A stretch of 64,000 bases of DNA, from the NCBI GenBank assembly GCA_950097015.1, contig CATNEN010000003.1, positions 11,871,501-11,935,500 of the forward strand, written 5' to 3'. Shown piece after piece: positions 44,801-55,130 of this stretch. Source of the stretch: Macrostomum hystrix (Eukaryota > Platyhelminthes > Macrostomidae). The translations under genes were made by a program, and so were the position numbers. The notes under the pieces were generated by a model. That model was given only the letters and a program-made list of their open reading frames with translations. It was not told the DNA's origin and did no database searches. Positions within the stretch are counted from its first letter, which is position 1. Every line of letters starts with the position of its first letter.

Positions 44801-46910
44801 CGTCACTCTCCCAAACGCAAGGTGTCACTCTTCCAAATCCAAGGCGTCACTCTCCCAAACGCAAGGTGCCACTCACCCAAATCCAAGGCGTCACTCTCCC
44901 AAACGCAAGGTGCCACTCACCCAAATCCAAGGTGTCACTCTCCCAAACGCAAGGTGTCACTCACCCAAATCCAAGGTGTCACTCTCCCAAATCCAAGGCG
45001 TCACTCTCCTAAACGCAAGGTGTCACTCACCCAAATCCAATGTGTCACTCTCCCAAATCCAAGGCGTCACTCTCCCAAACGCAAGGTGCCACTCACCCAA
45101 ATCCAAGGTGTCACTCTCCCAAACGCAAGGTGTCACTCACCCAAATCCAAGGTGTCACTCTCCCAAATCCAAGGTGTCACTCTCCTAAACGCAAGGTGTC
45201 ACTCACCCAAATCCAATGTGTCACTCTCCCAAATCCAAGGTGCCACTCTCCAGAATCCAAGGTGTCACTCTCCCAAACGCAAGGTGTCACTCAACTAAAT
45301 TGAATTGGCTTTAATACAGTTTATTTTGACTAATACGCTCTGTATCGTGTCGTCTCTTATGTCCTGATCAAAATTCATGAGCAAGCCCTTTATGAAAAAC
45401 TAATTTCAGATACTTCATCAGTAATCTACTTCAATTTCAATTTCATCAGTCTCTATGCAAAGCGGCTGGCTTTAATGACGAGTTACACAAATGCAGCATC
45501 TACAATAATACCAAGGCTGGAGATAAGCTAAGGTACGAACGTTTGAGAGGCCAAGCCATGTTAACTCTTTCCCTGAGCTCAATTCCGTGGTGGAGGCCAC
45601 ATTCATTTGGTGCGCAGCCGCAGAGAGAAGCCAAGGCTCAGTGAGAGTGTACACTGCCTGACGATGAGAATGTCAGCGCAGATGTACACACCTGTGTAGT
45701 GTGTGCCTGCGTACATTATCTGAATGTAAATGTCGTGTAAAATTAGCTAGACCTTTTTCAGTAGATAGACCACGCTATTTTTCCCACTGGGGGAAAGACC
45801 ACGTGGACATTTCAAATACCCCACGGCCTATTTCACAATAGCTCCCAAACCAAATGACCGATTAGCAAGTTCACCAAAAGTTTTTGGCTTAATTTTTACG
45901 AAGAACAAACTCTCTATGGCGAATCCATGGGGGTGACTGAGTCAGTGGCTAATGTCGCTGCCTCACTTTCCAATGGTCGCTGGTTCGTTCCTCCCTCCAA
46001 GTCACGTTTATTTCGGGCCTTAGTTGGAGGTTTGCGAAGTATAGCGACTTGCGGAGATGCACCTTATTCTGTGCAACCAAAGCTAATTTAAAATAGCTTA
46101 ACCCCTGCCTTCTGCATGCCTGCTTGTTTGTGTTTGTGTTTGTTTGTGCGTTGGGCCGGGTGTGAGGCGTTGTGTGGGGGTGAGGCGGGTGTGCACCAAC
46201 GTGTACTCTCGTCCCTATACCCTTTAGGCATTTAAGTCCTCCCCTGGTTTGGTCTCCTCTGTGCGTGTGCGGGCCAAGGGGTGAGAGGCACTCCGGCTGC
46301 CGCCCCCTTCCCCGCTTGGCTTGCTGCCGTGTGTGAGGTGCTTGTGTCAGGGGGTCCAGATGGCGCGATGGGCGACTCCCACCTGGTTCGCTGGCCTGGG
46401 GACATGCCGTTCCTGTGTTTGTGCGTCAAGTGCCCCAGGCCCCCCTGCAAATAAGTAAAATGGCGAATCCATATCGGTTCAATAATACTTTTTTACAATA
46501 ATCAACAACAATAGCCGACATACTGTTTGATACATTATGAAACTCTGTGAGCAAAAATGTTTGCCTATATTTGTGGTTTTTACCACCAGACACGCAGACG
46601 TGAATCGTTGAATATCTTGACGATGCCGATGTTTTGTGATTCTGGAAGTTTTTTGATCAGGTAGAGCGGAAATATCAGTTCATGTGCTCAATAAACAGCC
46701 TTTCCCTATTGCAGAGCCATGCTTTCAAAGGGCTCGTCTGTGCATTGGCAAGATGCTCTGTTCGAAATCAGTGGAACTCGAAAGATCAGCGCCCAGCCAT
46801 TGCTGGATTATTTCAAGCCATTGCGAGCTGCTATTCGTAGGCAGAACGCTAAAAACAATGTCAAAGTTGGCTGGGAGGATCATTGTCCACCTGACGACTG
46901 GCTTAATTAA
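41813..46910 (+). CDS. ACE: Angiotensin-converting enzyme homolog B (single domain)
   Basis: Six exons join in phase: 41813-42187, 42303-42393, 42468-42916, 44027-44667, 45410-45532 and 46715-46910, giving 624 residues. Exons 2, 4 and 5 are exactly as long as in homolog A (91, 641 and 123 bp). A signal peptide ([19 protein letters not shown]) precedes the M2 domain with [29 protein letters not shown] and [19 protein letters not shown]. The Gln281 and Lys511 positions are Gly and Ile as in A, and VCHPSAWDF has Pro where mammalian ACE has Ala. The protein ends at CPPDDWLN without a hydrophobic tail, so it is probably secreted. Codon use is more AT-rich than in A. Likely an inverted duplicate of A. 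Confidence 0.95.
42925..43960. repeat. 20-bp minisatellite in ACE-B intron 3
   Basis: About 52 copies of two alternating 20-bp units, gtgtctggtttatctggcga and gtgtctggtttatcagttga, forming 40-bp dimers. The array starts about 10 bp after the exon 3 donor. Confidence 0.97.
44750..45300. repeat. 22-bp minisatellite in ACE-B intron 4
   Basis: About 25 copies of a 22-bp unit with two forms, ggtgtcactctcccaaacgc (plus aa) and ggtgtcactcacccaaatcc (plus aa). It reads as a Ser/Gln-rich frame that is not a gene. Confidence 0.95.
45552..45722 (+). mobile_element. tRNA-derived SINE, family 1, 5' part
   Basis: A + strand copy beginning in the tRNA-like head (gagaggccaagcc; ctgagctcaattcc as the B box) and running through gcgcagccgcagag, cagtgagagtgtacactgcc and gatgtacacacctgtgt. 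It lies in ACE-B intron 5. Confidence 0.75.
45759..46690 (-). mobile_element. piggyBac-type MITE relative, interrupted by a SINE
   Basis: Starts with cagtagatagaccacgc, close to the terminal repeat of the MITE at 54850-55126. Its right part (46535-46680: gtgagcaaaa, ccaccagacac, gttgaatatcttgac, gccgatgttttgtgattctg) matches the interior of that MITE on the opposite strand. The family-2 SINE (45930-46459) is inserted inside. Outer boundaries are uncertain and the TTAA duplication is not preserved at the left end. Confidence 0.55.
45930..46459 (+). mobile_element. tRNA-derived SINE, family 2, with 13-bp target duplication
   Basis: A 530-bp insert flanked by perfect 13-bp direct repeats atggcgaatccat (45917-45929 and 46460-46472). 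It opens with a tRNA-like head (gactgagtcagtggctaatg; ggtcgctggttcgttcc as the B box), has a GC-rich body from about 46140 and ends in an A-rich tail (aaataagtaaa). The perfect duplication suggests a fairly recent insertion. Confidence 0.85.
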
Positions 46911-47254
46911 CAGTTTGATATCGCTAGAGTGCAGTTCTATAGCCTCACCTGCTTCTCTCAATGCCGCTGCATGATCAGCTGCTAATTATCTTTGTTAGTT
47001 TTGAATCGGTTTTTATTATTGGATGGATTGATTTATTGTTCATGACAGCTGCTGCAATTTAAATGGCACAAGCTTGAAGACTTTTTTGAATTATATTAAC
47101 CGGATGTTGCGTAAATATATATTGGTCTTGCGGTGTTAATTAATGTTTGTTAAACTTTTACAAAAATTAACGAATTTTAACTTTCACATTGTATTGTGTG
47201 GTTAAATAATTAATTAAGGCCGTCGGGCGATTCGATTTCGATGACTCGGCCTCA

Positions 47255-47350
47255 CAATGACAGGCCATGCCATACAATCACACACAGGGGCGTACATCTG
47301 CCCTGAATTTCTCATCGCACACTCACTGTGCACCTTTGGGCTTGGTCCAA
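47255..47350 (-). mobile_element. tRNA-derived SINE, family 1, short fragment
   Basis: Retains only the body segment (cacacaggggcgtacatctg, ccctgaatttctcatcg, cactcactgtgc) shared with the other family-1 copies. Confidence 0.6.
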
Positions 47351-47486
47351 TATGTATAAAATTGCACTATAATTGGAAAAGTATTAACTAGTTAACTCAA
47401 TTGCAGCTCATTTTTTAATTTCAGGGTTCTGTATAGGAAGTGTATTCAGAGTAGCTGTATGCCCAAACGAAAACTCCTCAAATAAT

Positions 47487-47872
47487 AATAATAATTGACA
47501 CAGACCCAAGGGCCAGTGCAGGTGTTGTGTCAGGCACGCTAGCAGGTGGGGACTGCACACCTATTGTACTCCGGCTCTCTCGGACACCGGTTGACAGCCG
47601 CGTGTCAGCCATGGAATTTATTTTTCCAAACATATCGGCAGCATCCAAACCCCACAGAATTGCCGCACGGAACTGCTTTATTCCACGCCAGCCTGAATTA
47701 TTATTACCCGACGAAATGTCGGTACTCATTTGCAGCTGAGTAGACTGTATGCACATCAGGGCAAAGCAGCTTGCCAAAGGCTGCACGAATAGTTCAAGAC
47801 TAGGTCGGGAACGAAACCAAGGACCATCTGATCCAGAGTCCGACACCTTACTGACTGATCGGCTATATCCGC
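47487..47872 (-). mobile_element. tRNA-derived SINE, family 3, with 11-bp target duplication
   Basis: The - strand starts with a tRNA-like head (ggcggatatagccgatcagt; ccttggtttcgttcccgacc as the B box), runs about 386 bp and ends in an (ATT)n tail after ggtctgtgtca. It is flanked by cctcaaataat at 47476-47486 and 47873-47883, although the left copy merges with the tail. The frames across it are not genes. Confidence 0.75.
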
Positions 47873-47883
47873 CCTCAAATAAT

Positions 47884-49841
47884 GGGATTTAGCAATTGTA
47901 TTTAGGCGATTGTATAGTTCATCCAGTTTGTTTTTAAGTAAATTAATACAAAATTCGACCCGTAGAAATGCTAAACCATGGTCTTGATTATTGATTTTTA
48001 TTTTAATTATGGATGTTGTTGAGTCATGTCTTCGAGCTCGTGGAAGGAATGTCAAAACTTTGTTTCGTTAAAAGAGTAAAACAAAACCTTAGTAGAAAAG
48101 CGACAGAAAATTAATAAGAATCATAGAAGCCGCACTCATTGTAGAAATAATACTAGAAAAATGTGAAAAGAATTTTCTTTAACGAACTAAACCAGGCGCC
48201 GTTTATTTGACTTTCAGTGAAGTGGCTTGAATATAAAATGGTAAAGTATTGGTCTAGTACAGCAAATTAACTTCCCGGACGATAATGCACATGTATCTGT
48301 AGTCTTTTGACTTAGCAATATGATTGCGCTTTTAGACTTTCGTAATATAATATCATAAATTATATCTATGACGTATTTCGTTCCAAGTAAAGTGATGAAA
48401 TAAGTATATATGTCTTATCTGTCGAGTTCTAGCTCAGTTTTAGCCAAATCTAAAGCCTAAAACCGGGCCTGTTGTCTTGGACTTGGTATATCAATGTTTT
48501 AGCTCAAAAGTTATTTTTAGAGCTGCGATTGTATCTTTTGTCAATGTGTGCTATATTGTTGGCATTTAAATTCTAACTTCTGTCTCTAAATGGTTTGGTT
48601 GATGCCTTGCTACACACTAGTACAGTGTAGTACACTAGTACCCAACTGGCTAAAGAAGCAAGCCATGGTATGGGCATGCATATGGTAGTATATTTTAACT
48701 TTTGCTATTATTGTCATTAAATTTTGTGCTTATGATCTTATCTAAGATTAGCTAAGTGTTAATACAACTAAATAACAGTTTTCAGTATTTTTGTCCTCTG
48801 CTTTCTTGTCTGCTTTTAACTTATCTTTAAAACAAAAACTCTGTACAAACTCATCTACTATTAGGAAAATTAAAACAGAGTTTTCTGCTATGGCTTTTTA
48901 CTTTTACTATGCACATGCAATAGGGCCTAGCTACAGAAGTTCATATTGATCAGGTATTCAAGTGCTAATATGTTAATATGTTATGTTAATATGTTATGTT
49001 AATATGTATTGTACTCTGTAGCAAACTCCTTACTCACCCCTCATATTCATGATTTATCATTTAGCAAGTGTTCTCTTTTGTGTATAGCAGGGTATCACTA
49101 GACATAGAACAAAATGTTTGTACAAATTTATTTAAATAAGCCAAACAACTAAAAATCAGCTGATATTCCATCCCCACACTGGTACCTGTCCCTAGTTAGG
49201 AAGATGGCACAATTTGTGCCAGAATAATTGTTTGGACAAGATCTATGTGCCATCTGTGCACCATCTAGATGCCCCCTAATCCTAGCATAAAACCCTAATC
49301 CTACACAAAGGATCACATAATATGAGTAATAGTTAAAATGCTAGATTAACAAAAATTTTAGCTATTAATTAAACTAAGTGGCCTATCATGACCAGTCTTT
49401 TTGTCAACAAAAAGTCTATAAAAATAATTTTATAAAATATTGTTTCACAAAAGACTTTCAGCAAAAAGACTTGACAAAAAGACCAGTAATCTTACATGAT
49501 TCATGGATTTCCAAAAAATTTACATAATTCTTAGAATAGGCCCCTAGTACAGAGTACAGACTCTGTCCATGTACTTTCACACAATAAAACTGTTGTATTA
49601 AATATTTAAACAGTGCAGGAACACAAAAGTGTGCCATGATTGTGCACTAACAAGCTTAGAAGCTGCATTTACCATGTATCCACAGAATCTAAACTGGTAA
49701 ACTAATAGAGGACACAGTGTGCATGTGCCTAGACAGTGCTGATGTGCACCAATGTTTGCTAGTAGAATGCTAGTGTGCACTGATGTATGCCAATGTGTGC
49801 CAAAAATTGCCAGTTGTGCACCAGAAGTAAAAACTTATGCA
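47884..49841. other. No gene seen
   Basis: About 2 kb of AT-rich intergenic DNA. The only pattern noted is a short gttaatatgttat repeat near 48967-49010. Confidence 0.5.
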
Positions 49842-49849
49842 TTTTAGCA

Positions 49850-50130
49850 CATACATGCGCAACCTCCCAAATCTTAGCCGGCCGTGCGACTTAGTTTTTG
49901 CTCTCATTTGCGACTTAGTTCATTTCATTGCTCTATTTACGGCTTACTTTGCTCTCATTTGCTCTCTTTTTCTCTCCCCTTTTTCCTTTTCTTCACGCCT
50001 TCCTTTTTTGTCCCTTGGTCCCCCCTTTGATTTTTTTGCGCTTGGTCAATTGGTTTTTGCGACTTACCTTGCTTGGCCCTCGTTTCACCCGGCCGGTTCG
50101 GCCGGGTCGGCCAGGTGTTGCGCATGTATG
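49850..50130. mobile_element. MITE, 281 bp, 14-bp terminal inverted repeats and 8-bp target duplication
   Basis: catacatgcgcaac at 49850-49863 is the exact reverse complement of 50117-50130, and both ends are flanked by ttttagca (49842-49849 and 50131-50138). Eight-bp duplications and a CA start fit the hAT superfamily. Subterminal gcgactta motifs occur three times. No transposase is encoded. Confidence 0.85.
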
Positions 50131-50138
50131 TTTTAGCA

Positions 50139-51944
50139 TAAGTGACAAAAGAATACTCTTTTTGTTTAAAATCACTTCCTTTGCATAAAATAAGGTTTTT
50201 TAAATGCTACCATAATTAATTTATTATTATCAGATCTAGCTAGCACACTAGTACTAACTGATTTAGTCATTTTCTTGTCATTTTTCTCCTCTCTAGCAAC
50301 TTGCCTGACAGTTTGTCTACAAAGGGGTACATTTTTGTCTCTTTATAGAAAGTTGTAATGGTACCAGCTCGTTGTCAATTTCATGTGTTGTGCAGTGTTG
50401 GAAGCGCACAGAGTATACTTCTCCAACTATTTAGATGATGTTGCATTCAACATAGCTTATAAGGTTATCAAAAGGCCTAATCTCCGTTTTTAATCTGGAA
50501 AAATTACTGTGATAGCAAAAAATCTGGCTTCAACTCGACCGGGCTTAATTACTATCAACATGTTTACTCGTTCCTAAAATGTATATTTAACTCAACAGTT
50601 TTACTATTTTTTGTCTAATCTTACTTTCTAGAATTGACCGGGTTGAACTTGTTAAGAACTACTTAAGTTTCTTCTGCTTTTTCTCTTCTTCTAGAATCTA
50701 TTTTCGGAGCCTCTTGTGACCTGATTTGCGTCTTCAACTGTCAAAGATTGCACAGCCGCCCTTGGGTCGACAGACAGCCAGATTGGCTCTTGGTTTGTTT
50801 TCTTTGGATGAACATTGGCACAGTGTCACATTCTGCATGGATAAGGTTAGATTGTGCTCGAGTGCAGCTAGATAAGCCAGCCCATCTAGTCTATCCACAC
50901 TGAAAAATCCACAAAAATGATCTGGACGGAAAGAATTGTACAGTAAAGCTAAATCAACATTGGCTTTCGAGCTTTTGAGGATAGAGAATGGAGTACTCGT
51001 ATTTTTTGCTCGGTCGCCTCTGCAGGGTGTTTGGCTGGATGGTAGGCGAAGTTTTTTGTTCGGAGATTGTGTGCATTCATTTGGCTAACAAAAACGAGTG
51101 CTGCGGTTTTTGTTTAGTCGTTTCGGACAGTAGAGGCGAACCGAACCAAAAGCAAACGAAAATTGTGCTTCGCTTCTTTCACCTTTTCATTACACTGCAA
51201 TGCAATCTAGTTTTTTGGTACAGTTTAGTTTTATATATAACTGTGTTAACAAACAAATGCTGTACAATTCAAAGCTAAGCGATATATTTAAATAAATGCC
51301 AATCTATTTTTAGCTTCTCATTGACGAAAACTCGCCCTTATTTATAGGGCCGACGCTTGTAGTAAGAAAACGTGAACGTACATACAGAGTAGCTGCTGCT
51401 ATAAACCCATATACAACACCTCCCAGGATGTACATAGATTGGCAAATTTAAACACAGACGGGCACGATAACACACTAAGAAGGTTTTGGATGATTAAATT
51501 GTAGAGTGAGAGAAAGATTAGAAAGAAATCTTTCGCAGTTAATACGACTAGAAAATTTTTGGATACGCAGAACCTTGCTCGCCTTTGACTGCTTGCTTCT
51601 GTGTTACCAGCAGCATTCGCGCGCGCACTCACCCAACCTCCAGTGCTTCTCAGTCTTACCTGTCTTATCGCTAGCTTCTATTAGACTGCCTACTAAAACG
51701 GAGCTAAAATAACTGCACGGCTATATATAAATGCGCACAAATATTTATATATTTATCTATCACTATAGCCGCTTCTATCTAAAGCTCCTACCAATCTTAA
51801 TAGCTGTTGGCGTTTTTTCTTTGCGGCAGCGATTTTCTCTTTATTGTGTCTAAAGATTTAGTATCTGCGCGTGTATATCTGAGCTTGGAGATTTTACGCG
51901 TTACAATAATCAATTATAATTCAGCACGTTTTCAAGGTATTTAA
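50139..51944. other. No gene seen
   Basis: AT-rich intergenic DNA. Short open frames (for example 50988-51278) lack splice or homology support. Confidence 0.5.
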
Positions 51945-51956
51945 CCGAATATAATT

Positions 51957-52334
51957 TATAATAATAATAATAACAACTATTGCAGGAGGGCTGCGTGCAA
52001 TGGTACATCATTTGGTGACACTAGACCCGCAGCCAGCGAGGAGGCAATTATGCCTATTTCGCTGACTCCTGAGCACACACGCACACAGATACCGTACGCA
52101 GGCACACGCTCACACAGGTGTGTACATCTGCCCTGACTTTCTCATCGTCAGGCAGTGTACACTCTCACTGTGCCTTGGAAGTTGGCCCTCAATGGCGTAA
52201 ATTTCACGACAAGCCCCCAAGCTTGTCTCCGCGGCTGCGCACCAATTAAATGTGGCCTCGCCACGGAATCGAACTCAGGGACCTTGGCGCGAGAGGCAAA
52301 TGCGTTAGACCGTTCTGCCACGGACCCTCCCTGT
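51957..52334 (-). mobile_element. tRNA-derived SINE, family 1, full-length reference copy
   Basis: On the - strand: tRNA-like head (gtggcagaacggtctaacgc as the A-box region; gagttcgattccgtggcg as the B box), a body of about 250 bp, and a tail gttgttattattattatta. Flanked by imperfect 12-bp direct repeats (ccgaatataatt at 51945-51956; ccgaatctactt at 52335-52346, 10 of 12 identical). It is the most complete family-1 copy in the window. Confidence 0.85.
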
Positions 52335-52346
52335 CCGAATCTACTT

Positions 52347-53360
52347 AGATTTTTTAGATTTTTGAATTGCATAAACCTTTTAACCAGTTGTATAAGCAAA
52401 GCCATCAAGTTAGATTTCGTTAATATTTATTCACAGTTTTTTTTCCTCCAGTCTTCTGTTGAGATGCGGTAAAAGAATTTCAACTTGACCTAGTAGTGGT
52501 AAGTTTGTACTATTACAAGTATGCTTATACTATTTTTATATACAAAAAATAGGCATTAGATCTATGTTTAAGATCTGATTGTTTATAGTTTTTCTCATGG
52601 CCAAAATCGTGATCATAAAATTTTCCGCCTCGATGAGTAGTTATGATTTACTTTTCATTTTTTATCTGTCTGTCTGTCTGCCAGATTTTTGTCTTTCTGC
52701 TGTTAGGCGAAAGCATTGACAAATACATTTTACGAGTACTTTCGCGCATATTTTTCGTAAGTTAGGAATTTCCGGGTTTCTTTTCTTGAGCGTTGACTTC
52801 CAACGAAAACACCGGCATTCACTATAAATGAATTCAAATTTTTAATTTTCTTCTAGTAAAGTATTAGGAGACGTTAATGGTGTATTATCTTTTCTCTCTT
52901 CTGTCCCTTTTGAAATGTGTTCCTAATAGCAACTATCTTTGAAGTGCATTTTTTAACTGAATGGTAAAAATTATTATAGCCTATAAATAGTCTTTATCGC
53001 TGCGTGAATTTCATGGAAAAAGTGAATGAAACTAACTGTTAGACACAGTTAGACTCGAGCTCTATACTCCTGCAGTTCTAAATTCTTTCTTATCTAGAGT
53101 GGTTTAGAGTCTTGCATCGAAACGTTGAAATGCCTGTCTGTTTTGACTGTAGCGAAAATTCATAAAAAACTTAACCGTTATGATAATAACTTTATTGATT
53201 AAGCCTGTATCAGAGGTCGCGAACTTCCAGCTCATTTTGCATGCATATTTTATTGCGTAGTTGGTTCAGTTAAACTGTAGAATTCGGAACAACTCAATTT
53301 AACTTCTAATTCTCTATAGATTATAGATTTGGACAGGTTATACTTATTAGCTAAAAAGCA
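52347..53360. other. No gene seen
   Basis: AT-rich intergenic DNA; short tctg repeat near 52667-52684. Confidence 0.5.
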
Positions 53361-53374
53361 AAGTTGCTCAGAAT

Positions 53375-53694
53375 TTATTTGCTGACACCAGACCCGCAGC
53401 CAGCGAGGAGGCAATTCTGCCCATTTCGCTGACTCCTGAGCACACACGCACACAGATACCGTACAAAGGCATACGCTCACACAGGTGTGTACATCTGCCC
53501 TGACTTTCTCATCGTCAGGCAGTGTACACTCTCACTGTGCCTTGGAGGTTGGCCCTAAAGGGCGTAAATTGCACGACAAGCCCCCAAGCCTTCTCTCCGC
53601 GCCCCAAATGAATGTGGCCTCGCCGCTGAAACCGAGCTCTGGGACCTTGGTGCGAGAGGCAAACGCGTTAGACCGCTTAGCCACTCACTTTCTT
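53375..53694 (-). mobile_element. tRNA-derived SINE, family 1, with 14-bp target duplication
   Basis: 320 bp flanked by perfect 14-bp repeats aagttgctcagaat (53361-53374 and 53695-53708). The head on the - strand is gtgagtggctaagcggtcta, followed by the same body as 51957-52334. The perfect duplication shows true retroposition and a young age. Confidence 0.88.
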
Positions 53695-53708
53695 AAGTTG
53701 CTCAGAAT

Positions 53709-54845
53709 GTAAGTACTCAATTTTAGAGGCAGCATCATTTTAAAGTTCTGTTAGTCGACTTACTAATTATATAGTTTAAATGATGCATTGAATCAATCAA
53801 TTGCCAAAACGTTGTCAAAGATGTTGGAAGACATTGTAATGGATTAGTCTGGTAAGAAGCTTTCTTCCTTTAACTATCCATCACGCTGCTATTATTTTTA
53901 GTAATGCATTTCTAACCCTATGGCTCACCATCTTTACTTTCTGTTTACCCGAGTGACACATAAGTAGAGAAAGAGAAGATCGAGATATACAATGGACTGG
54001 CTAAATGAGTGAATAGTTTAAGTTAAAGGCATGATGACTTCAATTTTTAAGCTCCAAATGCACTGTGCATTATGTGTGGTGTGTGTTATTATGACCCTTC
54101 GCTTTTGTATAGGCTGTGTATAGATATTCCATATGTATAAGGCTATTGTTGTGTGTTTGCGCCTGACGTATATTTGGTCTATTTTTAGTTGCAGACTTTT
54201 AACGCAAGCTGAAGATTTTGTATGAAGGCTTTAGTGAACCCAGGGTAAACTGACAAATCTGAATCTGAGAATGTGTGGCATTGCTATTCTCGCGCATTGG
54301 GTAGCCCATGGATATAATTGATCTGTACTATCTGTACTATCTGTAGTCAGCTTGCGGATTTAGCGGGTTTTCTGCATAAGCCTAGCGAGATAGCTACTAA
54401 AGGCTTTGGTTGCATTATCAACCAATTGATGTCATTCTAAAGTACTTTCTCGTCAAGCTAAGTACGAGTATAAATTCATATATTCATGTTAGCGAAAAAA
54501 AGAACATATTTTAACTCGTTATAATGGTCCAACTGATGTTACTCCTTTTAGAACTCTACAATTAAAGTGGGATATTTTCCCTCTATGTTTGTCTCTTTCT
54601 CTCCTTATGCACTATCAAACCTTCGTAGTTTATACTGACTGGACTAAACGTGATTGGACTGAAAATTACTGCACGTAGATTGCTTAGTTAAAAAATAGAT
54701 TTCAACCACTAACTTGGCAAAATTTTGTTGACTGCCCTGACGATGACCTTATTTGTACTATAGGTCGAAATGCATTGGCAATACAATTAAATGAAGTTGA
54801 TGTTTATTCGTAGCTTCATCTTACTTCGTAGTTTGCCTTTGCCTG
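53709..54845. other. No gene seen
   Basis: AT-rich intergenic DNA. A hairpin (gacctt...aggtc followed by gaaa) near 54743-54770 is discussed under rejected items. Confidence 0.5.
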
Positions 54846-54849
54846 TTAA

Positions 54850-55126
54850 CAGTAGAGGGACCACAGTGGGGGTATTTTAAACACCCACATTTTCTTTTTT
54901 TTCTTTATCCCCCAAACGATTCAACTAATCGCGATGAAAATGCAGAACACGGGCTGAAAATTTTCCGCTTTATCCGATGAAACAACTTCCAGAATCACAA
55001 AACATCGGCATTGTCAAGATATTCAACGGATTCTTGTCGGAGTGTCTGGTGGCAAAAAGCACCGATATAGGCATACTTCTTCTGCTCACAAACTTTATCA
55101 CGTAATCATGCGTGGTCTCTCTACTG
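54850..55126. mobile_element. piggyBac-type MITE, 277 bp, TTAA target duplication
   Basis: cagtagagggaccac at the left end and its inverted form gtggtctctctactg at the right end (14 of 15 identical) are flanked on both sides by TTAA (54846-54849 and 55127-55130), the diagnostic piggyBac target duplication. Non-coding. A relative sits in ACE-B intron 5. Confidence 0.83.
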
Positions 55127-55130
55127 TTAA

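Noticed and set aside
44778-45303. Ser/Gln/Lys-rich ORFs
   Set aside because: Reading of the 22-bp array in ACE-B intron 4.
47478-48055. ORFs across 47.5-48.0 kb
   Set aside because: They run through the family-3 SINE and its tRNA-like head; no conserved protein.
49837-50136. Hydrophobic 99-codon ORF
   Set aside because: It lies almost entirely within the 281-bp MITE and has low-complexity composition.
54731-54775. Hammerhead-ribozyme-like sequence (ctgacgatgacc ... ggtcgaaa)
   Set aside because: The core CTGATGA is not matched and helix I/III partners are not evident; only the hairpin and GAAA are present. A covariance-model search would settle it.
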